Source: Diadema setosum
Taxonomy: Eukaryota > Echinodermata > Echinoidea > Diadematoida > Diadematidae
Assembly: GCF_964275005.1 (NCBI RefSeq)
Contig: NC_092686.1
Coordinates: forward strand, 11,157,032 to 11,221,031
Direction of reading: 5' to 3'
DNA length: 64,000 nt
Shown here piece after piece: positions 13,506 to 26,367 of this stretch. Every line of letters begins with the position of its first letter. Within the stretch, counting starts at the first letter, position 1. A model generated the notes under the pieces. It was not told the origin of the DNA. It searched no databases and saw only the letters and a program-made list of their open reading frames with translations. The position numbers and the translations under genes are program-made.

Positions 13506-14069
13506 GTTGAATGTAACCGTTGCGACAAGGGAGTTTCCACCTCCCCGCCTGGTTGCGCCATGCTCGTTACAGTATAGTTTGCTCTGAGACGTCGTAGTCG
13601 TGTTATTTGTGGCACTTTCTGCAATGATACTTGAGCAACTGCATGACAGAAAAGAATATCCGTATACGAGGATATTTCATTTCGGATATAGATCGGTATT
13701 AGTACATAAAGAATATCTTATAATAATAATTAAAAAAAAGAAGAATATCTTATAATAAAACAATGTAAAAGGCGAGTGTAAACATTGCTACATTTCGAAC
13801 TTTTAACGTCAAGTGAAGGGTAACCCTTTGTATGCCAGGGACTTTGGGCAGTATAACGCTATCGAGTTTTCTGGACCAATCGACATTCAAAGCACATGCA
13901 AAGGGTTAAACAAATCTACTAAGGATCAACGAAAGGAGAACGTGTCATGCTAATGGAAATCGTTGTACTTCTTGATCAAGACTTGGAAAAGCTCTTTAAG
14001 ATGTATTATCTTATCTCTGTAAAACAATGGTGTGTAGTTGATTACAGCCACTCAGCAATGTGATGGAGA

Positions 14070-14420
14070 TGAAAAAAATGAATGAATGAATGAATGAATG
14101 AATAAATGAATTAATTGATTAATTAATTAATGGATGAATGAATGAATAAATTAGTTAATTAATCAATGAGTGAATTAATGAATATGTTTGTCCTTTATAC
14201 ACCTACTCAGGTGTCCATCGCTCTCAAGTAGGCCTACTAGTCTATTCATCTACCATTCCATTCTCATCTTTCTATCCACATTAATTCTATCTAACAAGCC
14301 ATCTATTCATCGATTACTTCCCATTACAGCCATTTATTCATCTACTATCTATCTATCTATCCATCCATCTATCTATCTATCTATCCATCTATATATCTAT
14401 CTATCCATCCATCTCTTAAT
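14070..14420. repeat. Tetranucleotide simple-repeat block
   Basis: An AATG/AATTA-type tract (14077-14180) is followed, after a short CT-rich spacer, by an ATCT/ATCC tract (14335-14420). Confidence 0.85.
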
Positions 14421-15324
14421 TCATCAGTCTATCTAACGCGCTTCCTTCCATATATCTATCCGCCTCCCTCTAGTTGTATCTGTATCTCTATTTCTCTGAG
14501 GTATTCCTTTTATCTATCATTTCGTTAATCGATGCTATCGCTTCACCAAATTCCGCGTTCCATTCGCATCTCTCGTCGCCGCGGTAATTTCCTAATGCTC
14601 GTCTGTCTTCTCAGCTCTCACTTGCAGTCGCTATATCATCAGGACCTGTCTCTTTCGCGGACATCGTTCGCTTCATCCAAGATCGATGGAGCCAGTAGCG
14701 GGAGGGTGAGGTTTATTGAGATACCCTTGGCGGGTTCTCGGAAATGCGAGGTGAATGCTGAAACAGAGGTTGTGCAAAAGACTGAAAAATAATAACAAAT
14801 GAATATAAAAAGCGTTCGGCGCTGCATAAACAAGAAAAACCGTCGCATTTTTCGTTGTGTGAGAGAAAGGTCCTTTCTATTTGATTTGTATGTCGAATCC
14901 CTCGCTTAGATAAATTGGGTAAAAACAGAGAGGAGCAGACCTTCATGATAATATAACAAGATGCACGTTCTTCGCAAGTTCCGGAAATTATATGATATAA
15001 TAAATTGATCGATATGAGCAAGATAAGGTGTGCTGTTAATGGTGAGAGCGTTTCGAGTTCATGCATGTGTAGCTCTGTAATCACCTCAGAGAAGCGATTG
15101 TAACTACACGCCCAGAATGTAGAAGAGTATCAATAAATGATTGCCATAGCAACTGTCGGCTGATGGATGAAAGAGACAAACGTGATGAGGTGACACACGA
15201 TAATTATGTGTAATAACAGCCGCTGCTGCTGCGCTGGCACGAACCCACGCCCTTGTTATACCCGTGATGAGCTAATGCTTTCTAATACATAGCAGAGAGA
15301 GATACGATGCGTCAACAAGATTGG

Positions 15325-15448
15325 GCGTGCGTGTGTGTGTGTGTGTGTGTGTGCGTTCGTTTGTGTTTGTCAACAGTTTGTGATGATGATGGTGATAATG
15401 ATGATTGTGTGTGTGTATGTGTGTGTGTGTGTGATGGTGTGTGTGTAT

Positions 15449-15525
<77 letters not shown>
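15325..15525. repeat. Compound GT microsatellite
   Basis: GT runs at 15327-15353 and 15405-15525 are separated by a GATGAT-type spacer. The last part holds over 35 uninterrupted GT units. Reading frames on both strands (Cys-Val and His-Thr repeats) are artefacts. Confidence 0.95.
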
Positions 15526-15705
15526 GGGTGTGTTTGAGAGGTGGTCAAACTTTAACCTAGTTCTGTTTAGTACCAAAGCCTAGATGAAATGCATTTCCTG
15601 TTTATTGGCTTCAATAAATCAATCAAACAATCAGACTGAGAGGTTTCCTCAAAATCAAAGGAATAAATAAAGTATTATGGAATTGGTCAACAGTTTTCAC
15701 GAAAC

Positions 15706-15779
15706 CAGGGGCCGATCCAGGAATTCCGTAAAGAGGGGAGAGCGCCCGGCGCGCCCCCTCCTGCATGGATCCGCCACTG
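15706..15779. mobile_element. Tiny hAT-like element remnant
   Basis: The 74-bp segment starts CAGGGGCCGATCCAGGA and ends ATGGATCCGCCACTG, giving imperfect terminal inverted repeats of the CAG-GG-GGATC type. The same kind of end occurs on the elements at 39395-40582 and 58311-59507. No clear target duplication is visible, so the exact boundaries are uncertain. Confidence 0.6.
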
Positions 15780-17109
15780 GAGAATAGCAACCACATCATG
15801 CCAGTAAGCTTAGATGATGTCACAGTTGAAATCATGTTCCAAAAAGTCTCCTTTTGACCTGCACACAATTTTATATTAAGATTCTATATTTTGATAACTT
15901 AGAGAAACTTGTGTCATTTGCACCAAAATATACTCCTGTGGTGTGTTGAAACCTATGGATTATTTTTAGAGGAAAAACCCATTGTATACAATTAAAGTTA
16001 AATAACCGATGGCTACATTATATCGACAAAAAATGGTTTTGAAGATTTTCCGAGCACAAAACATTGGGAGATTTGTTACTTGTTGACATTGTCACCTCAT
16101 CGCGTGTGAAATTTTCAAATTCCATGATTTTGGAAGTCCGCTTGAAGGATAAAACATCTACCGCGGCTCTGATTTGACTTAATTTATCAAAGGCAAATTG
16201 AGCGTGCACGGTATAGTGGAATTGCACCTGAGCGCAGATTTTCATCAATAATGTGGGTTGCACAATCAACCAGTCATTTGCATAGAACATTTTGATGCCG
16301 GATGTAAAAACGTTTTCATCATGCGCCCGGCTTCAAGTTGTCGGACGAAAAACATTCCTTACCCCAACAATGATAAACAAGTATAGATGTTCCTTCTCCT
16401 CCATTAATACCCTCCCCCTCCCTTTCCCTCTTTATCTTCTCTTCTCTTCATACACTCTCTCCATATAGGTCCTACTTATTTTGGTATTCCCTCGAATACA
16501 CCAAGTACCTTAACTCAGAACTGACGAGTAGAATGCGGCAAACCCAATATTCGGTAGTTAATTCGGCCTCGAGTTATAAAAATCAATATAACGTCGCTCT
16601 GCCTGTGCGTCAATACTGTTTATACGATGGATCGGTTGAAAAGAAAAATCTCTACAAATATGTCCAATCGCCGGTAAGTGAAAAATGTTTGGTTTCTCGA
16701 ATTGTAGGTGCGTGGGAGGCGTATAGCCTCATTGGTTGTGGCTGAGGAAAACACGACCTTCATTGCCCCATGAATATCGAAGATAATTTGATTACGTAAA
16801 GCACGAAAAACCCAACCTTAGAGTAAAGACTACATGCATGTAAGCATGATATTTTTCCAACAATTTTGTGCATTTTGAAGTGTTTTCTTTTTTCTATTCC
16901 ATTTGCTGATGTCAAATGTCGATGTCGATTTGTGTCTTCAGATTTACAGAAATTCCTTTGATTTGTCAATTCAAGTGGGTAGACTGTTGAATGATGCAAT
17001 CGTAACTGGAATTTTCTGGAAGGTTGATCAGGATAATCGCAGTCTCGTTCGAGTTTTTTTTTTTTTCCATGGGGTGCATCTAATTTGCGTGTCATCTTAG
17101 TACAGGCCA

Positions 17110-17275
17110 ACACTCGCAGACCAGACTTTACCGGCAGAAACTCTATTAGGCGATGAGAATAACGTGCCTTGCCAAAGGGTACAACCATTTCTACATAACT
17201 GACTCGAACCCGGGACCTCGAGACTGCGAGTCTGGTGTGGTCGTAAGCACGGAACTACCAGCTCCTCGTTCCTTT
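17110..17275 (-). mobile_element. tRNA-derived SINE candidate
   Basis: On the minus strand there is an A-box-like GCTGGTAGTTCCGTGC (about 17247-17262). About 40 bases later there is a B-box-like GGTTCGAGTC (17201-17210), the spacing of an internal RNA polymerase III promoter. A tail with TACCCTTTGGCAAGGCACG follows. The fold is not a good tRNA cloverleaf and the sequence continues past the acceptor end, so a SINE is more likely than a functional tRNA gene. The B box has a mismatch at its last base. I cannot place the SINE in a named family. Confidence 0.55.
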
Positions 17276-18169
17276 CTTCTCGATATCAACGACCTACATC
17301 TTATATGGCTCGCCATGGTATCATGGGATCGACAAACACTGAAGAGAATGCAGAAGTATATTACAGATTGTCGCTCACAAAATATGGTATAGCTAAATGA
17401 TGACCTTTATGTGAATATTCTATAGAGGGCTTGCCATTTCTCAAGCTTGAAAATGGATCTTTTTTTTTTTTTAAATTCATGAGGGATTTCCCAAAACCTA
17501 TATTCAAACATCTCTCATCTGTAATTAAAGTAGATCCTACAATGTATCATAGCAATCATGGCCGTAAGGAAAATCTCTCCTCAACAAGACTATAGGTTGG
17601 ATTAAAAAAAAGAAGTCAGCCGTTGCAGCAGGTAAGTGGACGATTCCATTGAATTAAGGTAACGGCAAAAGAGACTGCACTTGATGCGTATGAGTTTAAA
17701 TTTGATCGTGACGTCACCAAATAAACTCTCATTGAGGTTTTTTGTTCTGTTTGAACCAATTCGTGTTCGAGATGTTAGTTATATCTTGGATATAATATTT
17801 TTGTACATTTTCCACGCAAAGATAAACAGTATTAGACATTTATATTCAAAACAAGTGAGGGAAAAACGGCCTCCAATAATAATTGCGCACAAGGCCATCA
17901 TATTAAAAAATAATGAACCGTTTTATACAACACCTACATCAACTCTGTTAAAGGCTCTAATTTTTCTGAATTACCTTTGAGTTTCATCAAAATAACGCTT
18001 ATATTATGACTGATTGCATTTAAAACAACGCACACTTGGTTTCATTCTTTCCAAATTCAGGAACATGACATTATATTCATGCGGATCAAAAACTTATCCT
18101 CTGTTGAGTGATTGGCAGAGAGCTTTACACAATTTGTATGTATTTTCAATAATTTCAGAATATTGGCCT

Positions 18170-18380
18170 GTTTGACACTCAATGGTAAAATACATAGAAA
18201 ATGACGTCACATTTTTTTTTTCTAAATACATACAGTACACTATTTGTGAAATGATGTCACAAGGCATCTATTATGTGACACCGTGTTCTGATTTTGCACT
18301 TAGAATCCCTCCACAAAGTCGCATCCAACACACAATTTCTCGTCTCACTTCTACTTTTCCTTTCTTTTCTTAAATTTTTG

Positions 18381-18421
<41 letters not shown>

Positions 18422-18590
18422 CGCTGCCTAAATTCCGGTTTCTGGTTAAAACTACGGGACTCGGTACATCCAGAAGTACTATTCACGTCACGAGCTCCGC
18501 CCCTCAATGATACAAGTGTTTTGGAGTCACCTCTGCCTATAGAGTTTTAACCAGAAGCTCTAGAGGCAAGGTATATTGTATTGAAGTACG
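18170..18590. repeat. Dispersed repeat, copy 1 (short form)
   Basis: Several segments match 60260-61125 in the same order: ACTATTTGTGAAATGATGT, then a TCCCTCCACAAAGTCGCATCC-type stretch, then TTTCTGGTTAAAACTA, then a closing half. An internal inverted repeat of 14 bp, TTCTGGTTAAAACT (18440-18453) and AGTTTTAACCAGAA (18543-18556), can form a hairpin. A TA microsatellite sits at about 18384-18420. This copy lacks the minisatellite expansion of copy 2. Confidence 0.65.
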
Positions 18591-19111
18591 TTAGTGTATT
18601 TTCAATCCATATTTACAGGTGAGCTCCAAAATGAAAGAATAATGGAGGGAGAATTTATTAACATAGGGCAAGAAATACGGGTTTTTTGCCATAATCATTC
18701 CAAACTGAAAAGGTTACTGGTAGAATTTGCAGGGTTTTTTTTTCATTTATTTGTGGACTTTGTTTTGTTGTTTGTTTGATTGATTTGGGTGTTTGTTGGG
18801 TGGTTTGTTTGTTTTTTGGGTTTTTTTTTATAGAACATCCTGGTGTTTCCTCCAAGTAGCATTAAAATATATAAATCAGCTGCTGATATTTCACATCTAT
18901 TGTACTTCATTTGGCCATGGGGGGGGGGATCAGATCTGTATGATAATGGTTTCTTATCGTATTGCTGCTGAGAGTAATCGGGAGGGCAAAAAGAGAAATT
19001 CATAATGACAAATAAATTTCGTTCCGTTAATGTCAGAATAACCACATGCTGACGTCAAACTCAAGGCAAGCAAAACTGAATGTTGTTGACAGCAATTTCT
19101 TAGAATGAGTA

Positions 19112-19515
19112 TTAAAGGGATCGATGATACAGCTTCTGTTGAGATGGGGTTTGAGGCTTTCAAAGTTTGTTTTTTTTAATGATAATTTTTTCTTTTTTTA
19201 ACGAGAAACCTCTTATGAAATATGAAAGAGAATATAATTCTAATTCTAATGTTTATATGATGAAAATTGGTTTTGAAATGGCCGAGATATCTAGAACAAA
19301 GCAAGCAAAGGTGCGTCCCACCATTTATCAGGATCACTTTGTTTTACTTTGTTTTTGGATATCTCAGCCATTTCAAAACCGATTTTCATCAAATAAACTT
19401 TGAATTCCTCTGAGAATTTTATGTTTATTAACATTTATTAAAGTGGCTTCTAAATATCTCGCAAAGAGTTAAAAGCTGAATTCTCACCTCAACCAATACT
19501 ATACCATCCCTTTAA
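19112..19515. mobile_element. Foldback MITE-like element, family A copy 2
   Basis: The segment starts TTAAAGGGATCGATGAT and ends ATACCATCCCTTTAA, with long complementary halves (for example GAAATGGCCGAGATATC against GATATCTCAGCCATTTC). The end sequences and the central GGTGCGTCCCACC match the element at 10933-11322, so these are two diverged members of one family. Non-coding. Confidence 0.8.
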
Positions 19516-19615
19516 TGGATTAAACCCCACACCCAGACAAACAGGAAAACCGTACACATCATGCATAATCAGACACGGACAAACATAATACATGTATGGC
19601 CGGCGCCACGTTTTC

Positions 19616-19850
19616 AAAAGCGGGGGGGGGGGGGGGGGGGGGAGGCGGGCCCACTTCAGACTTCTGATGCCACTTCCGGGTTTCATCAGCTAACAAGAAG
19701 AAGAAGAAGAAGAAGAAAAAAAAAAGGTCTTCAGCGCAAAAACAAAGCCTTACCGCGCTCACACTTCAAGAATGATTTCTATCTATTTCTTTTCAGTGCC
19801 ACTTACGCACTTCCCTAACCCCCTAACCCTACCCCCCCCCCCCCCCTTCC
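19616..19850. repeat. Low-complexity tract (G run, AAG, C run)
   Basis: A G run (19622-19642), an AAG tract (19692-19725) and a C run (19832-19847) flank ordinary sequence. The C run directly abuts the terminal inverted repeat of the next element. Confidence 0.85.
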
Positions 19851-20372
19851 GCCGGTGTCACAGGCGATCCGTTCCGGCCAGTCGATAAGTTCCGCCGGAA
19901 CTTATCGGCGGACTGTGGCCGGTATATAAGATCCCCCAGATCCAATCGGCGGGATTTTTGCCTCACCGCCGATAAGATCCACCACCGCCGATTCGATCCG
20001 GGTCTCTACCGTACAATGTATACAAAGTGGTAATGGGGAAACACCCCTTCAGTAAAATGTACTCTTCCAGTCTTCCTCTACAGCCAATGAACTTCTCCAA
20101 ATCTCTCTGACCAGCCAACCGAACAAAGTTGCCAATTTGAAACCCGGACTACAAAGCGATTCCTTTTTTCCCCCCTCCCTTATCTCTTTCGTCGTCATGG
20201 TGGCCATGGTACAGTCACAGAACTCTGCTCTGTAGAGTTCTGCACGATGTGACGTTGGTCATGCCAACCTCTCTCTGATTTGAATTATTTTGAACAGAAT
20301 AACCGAATGAGTAACTGTAATTGGGATGTTCGGCATGATTCATGTTAACTACTGTAATACAAGGAGCTTCAT

Positions 20373-21876
20373 ATTTCATTTTCATTCATTTTCATTTCAT
20401 TTACAGCTGTATTTCATTCCTTCTTTCTTTTTCGTCAAACATAACACGAGATGTATCAGAAGATAAGACTAAGATATAACATAGGCATGTATTCGACTTT
20501 ACATGGTAGATAATGGTTAACAAATACGAAATTATACATGCATACCGGCAAAATACAAAGTTATGTTTGGAGGGAAAAAAAAGAGAAAGAACTGAGAGGT
20601 TCACTGAAAAGCATGCTTGTAAATTGTGAACCACTCAAAGGATTCTTGTGAATACATTAAACTTTCAGGAGAGAACAAGACAGTAGAAACACAAGGACAT
20701 TACATGACTTTACAGTAGGGTATACCATGACAGTAATAAAACACAAAAGAATAATGGAAAGAAAGGAGAGAAAGAAAAAGGAAATGAAAGGAAAAGCCAA
20801 CACGCTGAACATCGGGATCAGAAGAGGGAATTGAGGTGCTGAACATCGGGATCAGAAGAGGGAATTGAGGTGTTTCAGCTCGATCAGCCGAGCAATGTTT
20901 ATACAAATAAGATAATGTACAAATACACAATGATGAAATCAATGATTGACGATGAACCCTTAGGCTGTAAAGACCAGCTAAGTAATGAATCGTATATATA
21001 TCTTAATATGAGTTCAACAAAAAAAAATTTAACTTACGCTTAAACGAATTCAAAGATAAAGAATTTTTTATATCACAACTTAAAGAATTCCAAAATCTAG
21101 GGCCAGTGTATATAAATGTATTTTGAGCCAATAACGTTCTCAGAAGGGGTAAATGAAACTCATTTGATCGCCTGGTGGGATAATTATGAAAAGATTGATT
21201 TCGTGGAAACATTGAATCAAAAATGCTGGGAAGTGCATTTGTGTTATAATTAAACATAAACTGACCCAGCTGAAAGAAAAACAAATCTTTGATTTTTAAT
21301 ATCTTATATCTAACAAATAATGGATCTGCATGGGAACATGGAGAAACGCCACAAATGATACGAAGTGCCTTTTTTTGTAATAACAATAATCTATCTAATA
21401 AAGTTTGATGGGCACTACCCCATGCTAAGATTCCATAATTCAAATAAGGTAATATTAATGAAAAATACAACGTCAGCAAAGAAGACAACGGGATATGAGA
21501 TTTAAGTCTATTAATAATACCAATATTACGCGAAATTATTTTACTAATATTAATAATATGAGGCTTCCACGAAAGTTTATCGTCCACTGTAATACCGAGA
21601 AACTTTGTATGAGATACACGCTCTAAGTGAACGTCATCAAAGATGATATCTGTGCGTAAAACTTCTATAGACTTACTGAATAACATATAGTTAGTTTTCT
21701 GAAGATTCGGTGATAACTTATTGGCTCTTATCCATTGAGTCACTTTTTTTAATTCAGAATTAACAGTATCGACAAGAGTAATTGGATTTTGGTGGGAGAA
21801 AAAAATATTTGAATCATCGGCAAAAAGTAAAAAAGAAAGTATACCAGATGATCTACAAAAATCATTTATGTATAAT
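20373..21876 (-). mobile_element. 5'-truncated LINE (non-LTR retrotransposon)
   Basis: On the minus strand the element begins inside the reverse transcriptase domain (at the LYINDF motif), runs to the end of the polymerase reading frame at 21003, and continues through a 3' untranslated part. It ends in an AATGAAATG-type simple-repeat tail near 20373-20410. The 3' part matches 4884-5450. Such simple-repeat tails, rather than poly(A), are known from CR1/L2-like LINEs, but the clade is inferred only. The element lies inside the inverted-repeat element at 19851-22029, so it is the younger insertion. Confidence 0.85.
21003..21873 (-). pseudogene. Partial LINE reverse transcriptase (C-terminal part)
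   Basis: An open frame of about 290 codons begins at the truncation point without a start codon. It carries LYINDF at its start, the catalytic FADD motif (about residues 18-21), and then FLGITVDDKLSW. It ends with a GPRFWNSLS motif typical of the C-terminal region of CR1/jockey-like LINE proteins. A TAA lies just upstream at the junction with flanking DNA. The endonuclease and the first RT blocks (fingers and first palm aspartate) are absent, so it cannot encode an active enzyme. The frame has no internal stop, which suggests a young copy. RT identity is firm; clade assignment is not. Confidence 0.88.
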
Positions 21877-22029
21877 TAAACTCGCACAACCCGGATAGGA
21901 TCGGCGGTTGCGGAACGTTTCTGCGCACTGCCTATGGTGCGGTATATTCGTTCCGCGGAACTAATCGACTGGATTCGGCCGGTATATCGGTTCCCCCGGA
22001 ACCCGGAACGGATCGACTGTGACACCGGC

Positions 22030-23803
22030 CCTGCAATACACAAGCACATTCACGCATTCCATAAGCACTCCTGTCCTTGAAAAAAAAAAAAAAAAAATGT
22101 TATCGATTTCATCAGGTGCTGATGTACATTCTACTTGTAACGTTTAAATACATTAAATGACTATACAAGACATAATACCTCACTCAAGGAGTACACTACA
22201 GAAATTAATGTGAATGACTTTTTTATAACAAAAAAAAAACAACAAAAAAACACACAACTTCCCATCCCCATAGCACACACAACACACACAAATACATATA
22301 CACCTCTTCCTTATCATTAATTTTTTTTAACATATAATACCAGCGCGCAGACACATCAACACACTGCATGCACGCACGCACACACGCATTGACCTTGTTT
22401 AGGCTTTTATGCTTACTGTTAAGGACTACTCAGAATTATTATTTGCATTCTTTTGCTTTGCTTGATTTTGTCTGTAATGGGTATATTTCCAATGCATTTT
22501 TAAAATAGATTACAAAAGCAACACTCAACTTCATACCGGCATAGAGCATGTAAGGACTACTAGTATTTGAATGCCATGTTGCCTATGATTATGATTATAA
22601 TGAATTATTATCATCATTATGTCACTCTGTTGATAGTTACTCAGAAAATAATATCTTGAATAAACTATTGACTGATTGATGATTGTATGCATTATCATAA
22701 TAATGCTTCCTCACGCACACACACTACAACACACACACACACGCACGCACGCACAAGCGCACACTCCATCAAAAATACATACAATGTACGTACACCTGTC
22801 CATAGACTTTGCAACTTTTAGAGGCACGGATGCAGACAAGTCCAATTAGGATCAGCGCGCGGAGCCCAATAGATGGCGCATGTCCAGTCGTCGTGAGGAC
22901 ATGTTGATGCAGGATGAATGTTACCCCAAGCAATCAGGATGGAGGCCCTACTTACAGTGTGCACGTGTCATGTGTGACCTTCATTACGTAATTTTGAAAT
23001 GTCGCAACTTCATCATGTTCATCTGTTTATTTTTCTAAGTCCTATTGCGATGGACAAGGTAGAATGATGAGGGTGAACGACAGTCTTTCCGATATAATCC
23101 TGTTTCTGAAATCAGCTCATTCTATCTCGAATGAGTTGTGCCATATACAGCTAAAAACAGACAGACAAACCAGCAAACAAACAATTAATCAGTCAAGAAA
23201 CGTATACCGTTGAAAATTCCACAACATTGATAGATCGTTGTATCCGTGCCCGTTATACTAGTAACTGGTTTCACCTGAAAATTCGAAATACTTTAAAAGA
23301 CACATGCACTACGTCCACTTGACCAAGATGTCAACTTTAGAGGTGAGGTGTTAGTTGAATCCGAGGTGAAAAAATAATTTCCTGGCATTGAAACGTTCCA
23401 CTACTGTGACATCACAAATTGTTGAAGGTTTCTTATCCAGTGATGACGTCACGTGGATGTAAACAAAACTTCAAAAAAAAAAAAATCATAACTTTTTAAC
23501 ATGCCATTGGCTTTTCCTCAAACTTCAGACTAGCTCTTCCATTATATTCATAATCATATCTGCACACACTGAATTCATGTATTTGTGGGGAAAATTTTCC
23601 CTTTAAAGGGCGAGGTCGCCATGGAAAAGCAGAGACAATAAGTGACACAAGAGCTTTTGTCTGGAAGCAATATGGGAAAGCAAGACAGATGAGATGCTTG
23701 AAGAGAATGAAAGCAGAGATTATGACCCAGGAAGAAACAAATGACAAAACTCTGATATATATGATGGGCCACACTTCCTTTGTGGTATTATATATGGTAT
23801 ATA

Positions 23804-23871
<68 letters not shown>

Positions 23872-23955
23872 AATGAATCAGTAGAAGATGAACGCCGTAA
23901 AAAAATAAATAAATCCTAGATCTTGAAGATCTTAAAAACGGAGCATAGCTCTCAA

Positions 23956-24032
<77 letters not shown>

Positions 24033-24047
24033 CATTGTATATCTATC

Positions 24048-24105
<58 letters not shown>

Positions 24106-25587
24106 ATATATGTATATATGTGTAGTAGTACGTAAGTAAAGTGTGAACTGCAATATGGCTGACAGTGCTCAACTATGTAGGAGCTCATATATTTTTTTTT
24201 TCTTTCGTCATTATCACAAACACACACACACACGAATTACCCCTATAAACTTTTATTATTCTCATTGTTTCTAATGTTGAAACCGCAACAGTGATAGTGG
24301 TGTGGTGTAAGTGAATTGTCACCAGTGTTATCTAGTGGACTGATCACTGATTATAATTTTTGTCATCATTATCATCATTATCATCACATGATTTTATCAG
24401 GATACCTACAGTTGGCTTTTGCAGTACACTTTGCACTGTGATTTCCAGGGGGTTCTGCAGTGTATTATTTACCCTAGCACTGTAAAATACAGGCGACTCA
24501 AAAGTGACCAGGATCGGCAGTGATCCGTCACTACATGTGTATATCAAAATTTCATTACAGCTGAACAAAACAGCATAAAGATACAAGTATATAGATGATA
24601 ACTTTGAGACCTGAATTTTTACTTGGATGTATCCGAAATTGTTTTTGTTATAGCGGCAGTGCACTCTACTAATTTTTTACCTTGATCAGGATGGACATCT
24701 TGGCTAAAATTAATGGTCTAGATATGGTGGAAAACTGAGGACCTGTTTTACCCACAAGAATTTTACCACATAACCAAGGACCTGCCTGTGTGTAAGTAGG
24801 ACTCTTGTCAACTGTGGACTTACTAGTACATGTATTACAGTAATGCTAATCGAGGACCTACAAACATGTACTCCTACATGCAAAAGCAGACTGTTTGGAA
24901 TGGTCTGCGAAGCGAGGATGTTCTCGGTTTAAATGTAAAGTTCGTGTGTGTGTCCTTGTTTTCCACCATGGGTAAGTGCACACACATACACACACAAACC
25001 AAGATAACACTCCCTGAACTTCAGGGCCTCTCTCAGATGGCGAACGCGAAAAATAGGCAGAAAAGATGGATTTGGCCGTAACTAGAGTCAAGCAATCTGG
25101 CCCTAACTAGAGTCAAGCAATGCTATCAACATGTACTAGCAAGAGTTTTGAAAAGGAATGGAACTCTGGGAACCCTTATTTGGCTTGTATGTAGAGCTAC
25201 ATTGCTCTGCTGTCATTTTTTTCCCCTTCTTCTTCTACCATGAGACAAGTCGGTACAGTGCACTACTGTTAAACAAACACGGTAATACCGAAATTCCGGT
25301 TCCAACAAATTAACAATTCAGGCCCAACATTACCCGCTTTATATCTTTTATTGTTTATTTGTTCAGTTATAACAAAATATAACCAAAAAAAAAAAAACAA
25401 AACAAAAAAAAAACCCTGCCCTTCCCCAGGAATTTGTTATACCGGGAGTCGACTGTACAAGTTTGAACAGGATTATTTTGACCATCCTTGTTGGACATAC
25501 AGTCATGAACTACAAGTGTATGAGTGCCAAACACAAAACAAATTTATGCACTACTTATATTACCGAGTGCTTTGTAGGCTACGAGTA
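22030..25587. other. Non-genic stretch, nothing coding recognised
   Basis: It contains CA-rich tracts near 22270-22400 and 22718-22755, three TA arrays (listed separately), and a segment at about 24480-24640 that resembles 27300-27450. Both carry AAATTTCAT followed by TATAGATGATAA and AGACCTG, so this is a dispersed repeat of unknown type. No gene is supported. Confidence 0.5.
23803..24103. repeat. Three closely spaced TA microsatellites
   Basis: Perfect or near-perfect TA runs at 23803-23868, 23957-24026 and 24050-24102, separated by short unique spacers. Tyr-Ile repeat frames across them are artefacts. Confidence 0.95.
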
Positions 25588-26194
25588 TTAAAGAGGAAAT
25601 CCAGTCTAACTGTAAGTTAGTCTGATAACAAAGAGTACAATATTACAAGTTCAACAGTATAATTTTGATGGAAATCGGATGAAAAATAACGAAGTTATGA
25701 CATTTAAAAGTTTTGCTATTTTGGGGGAAAACAGTTCTTGAACAGTCATTATGAATATGCAAATGACAAAGTGAGCATGTCATTCCCTCACAACTTACCA
25801 TATAGTTTGTACATAAAATTTTGAAATTTCCAGTTTTTCATTCAAACACAATTATGCCCGAGGCTCAAATCCTCGTATATCTAACTGATCACTATTCTGA
25901 AGTTATTCAACCAGGAATAACATGTTTCAGACTTCAATGACAGAAACATTGAATTTTCGTAATTTTTTGTACATGATCAATGGAAAATTGTGAGGGTATG
26001 ACATGGTTAACTCACTCATTTGCATATTCATATCCACTGTACAAGAACTGTTTTGCAGAAATTAGCAAAACTTCAAAATGTCACAACTTCCTTATTTTTC
26101 ATCCCATTTCAGTCAATTTTTCTTTACCATTAAACTCATAAGATTTTACTCTTTTTATTAGACAACTTATATTTGGACTGGACTTCCTCTTTAA
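25588..26194. mobile_element. Foldback MITE-like element, family B
   Basis: The 607-bp segment begins TTAAAGAGGAAATCCAGTC and ends GACTGGACTTCCTCTTTAA, a nearly perfect inverted pair. Complementarity continues inward: GAATATGCAAATGA near 25753 against TCATTTGCATATTC near 26018, and AAAATAACGAAGTTATGACATTT against its inverse near 26078. It is non-coding. It lies just past the 3' end of RPL29. Confidence 0.85.
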
Positions 26195-26367
26195 AACAAG
26201 GGTAGGAGTCGATAGAGGAGGAGAACCAAGAGCCATGCTCGCTCTACCAAGGCATGCAGACTCTGCACCACTTACTCTTCCACCATCCCGCACGACAGGC
26301 AGACATCCATAACACAAAAAACACAGCTGTGGGATTCTACACATGCGGGGGTAAGATTGCTGATAAC

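Larger units (their letters stand above)
13506..17109. other. Non-genic stretch with simple repeats
   Basis: No gene is recognised. It contains an AATG/AATT tract and an ATCT tract (14070-14420), a long GT tract (15325-15525) and a small hAT-like remnant (15706-15779), each listed separately. The rest is unremarkable AT-rich DNA. Confidence 0.5.
19851..22029. mobile_element. Terminal-inverted-repeat element interrupted by a LINE
   Basis: The 27 bases at 19851-19877 and the reverse complement of 22003-22029 match at 26 of 27 positions. Both begin GCCGGTGTCACAG and end CGATCCGTTCCGG. Inside the left end there is a perfect palindrome, CGATAAGTTCCG-C-CGGAACTTATCG (19883-19907). The right end carries a related palindrome near 21946-21965. 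About 1.5 kb of the interior is a LINE (20373-21876), so the element itself is about 0.67 kb and has no visible transposase. I see no convincing target duplication; the left flank is a C run. The superfamily is undetermined. Confidence 0.75.

Noticed and set aside
16760..17188. A 142-codon minus-strand frame
   Set aside because: It runs through the SINE candidate and unique DNA with no family resemblance or coding bias.
17196..17262. A genuine tRNA gene on the minus strand
   Set aside because: A and B boxes are present but acceptor and D stems do not pair convincingly and the sequence continues as a SINE body.
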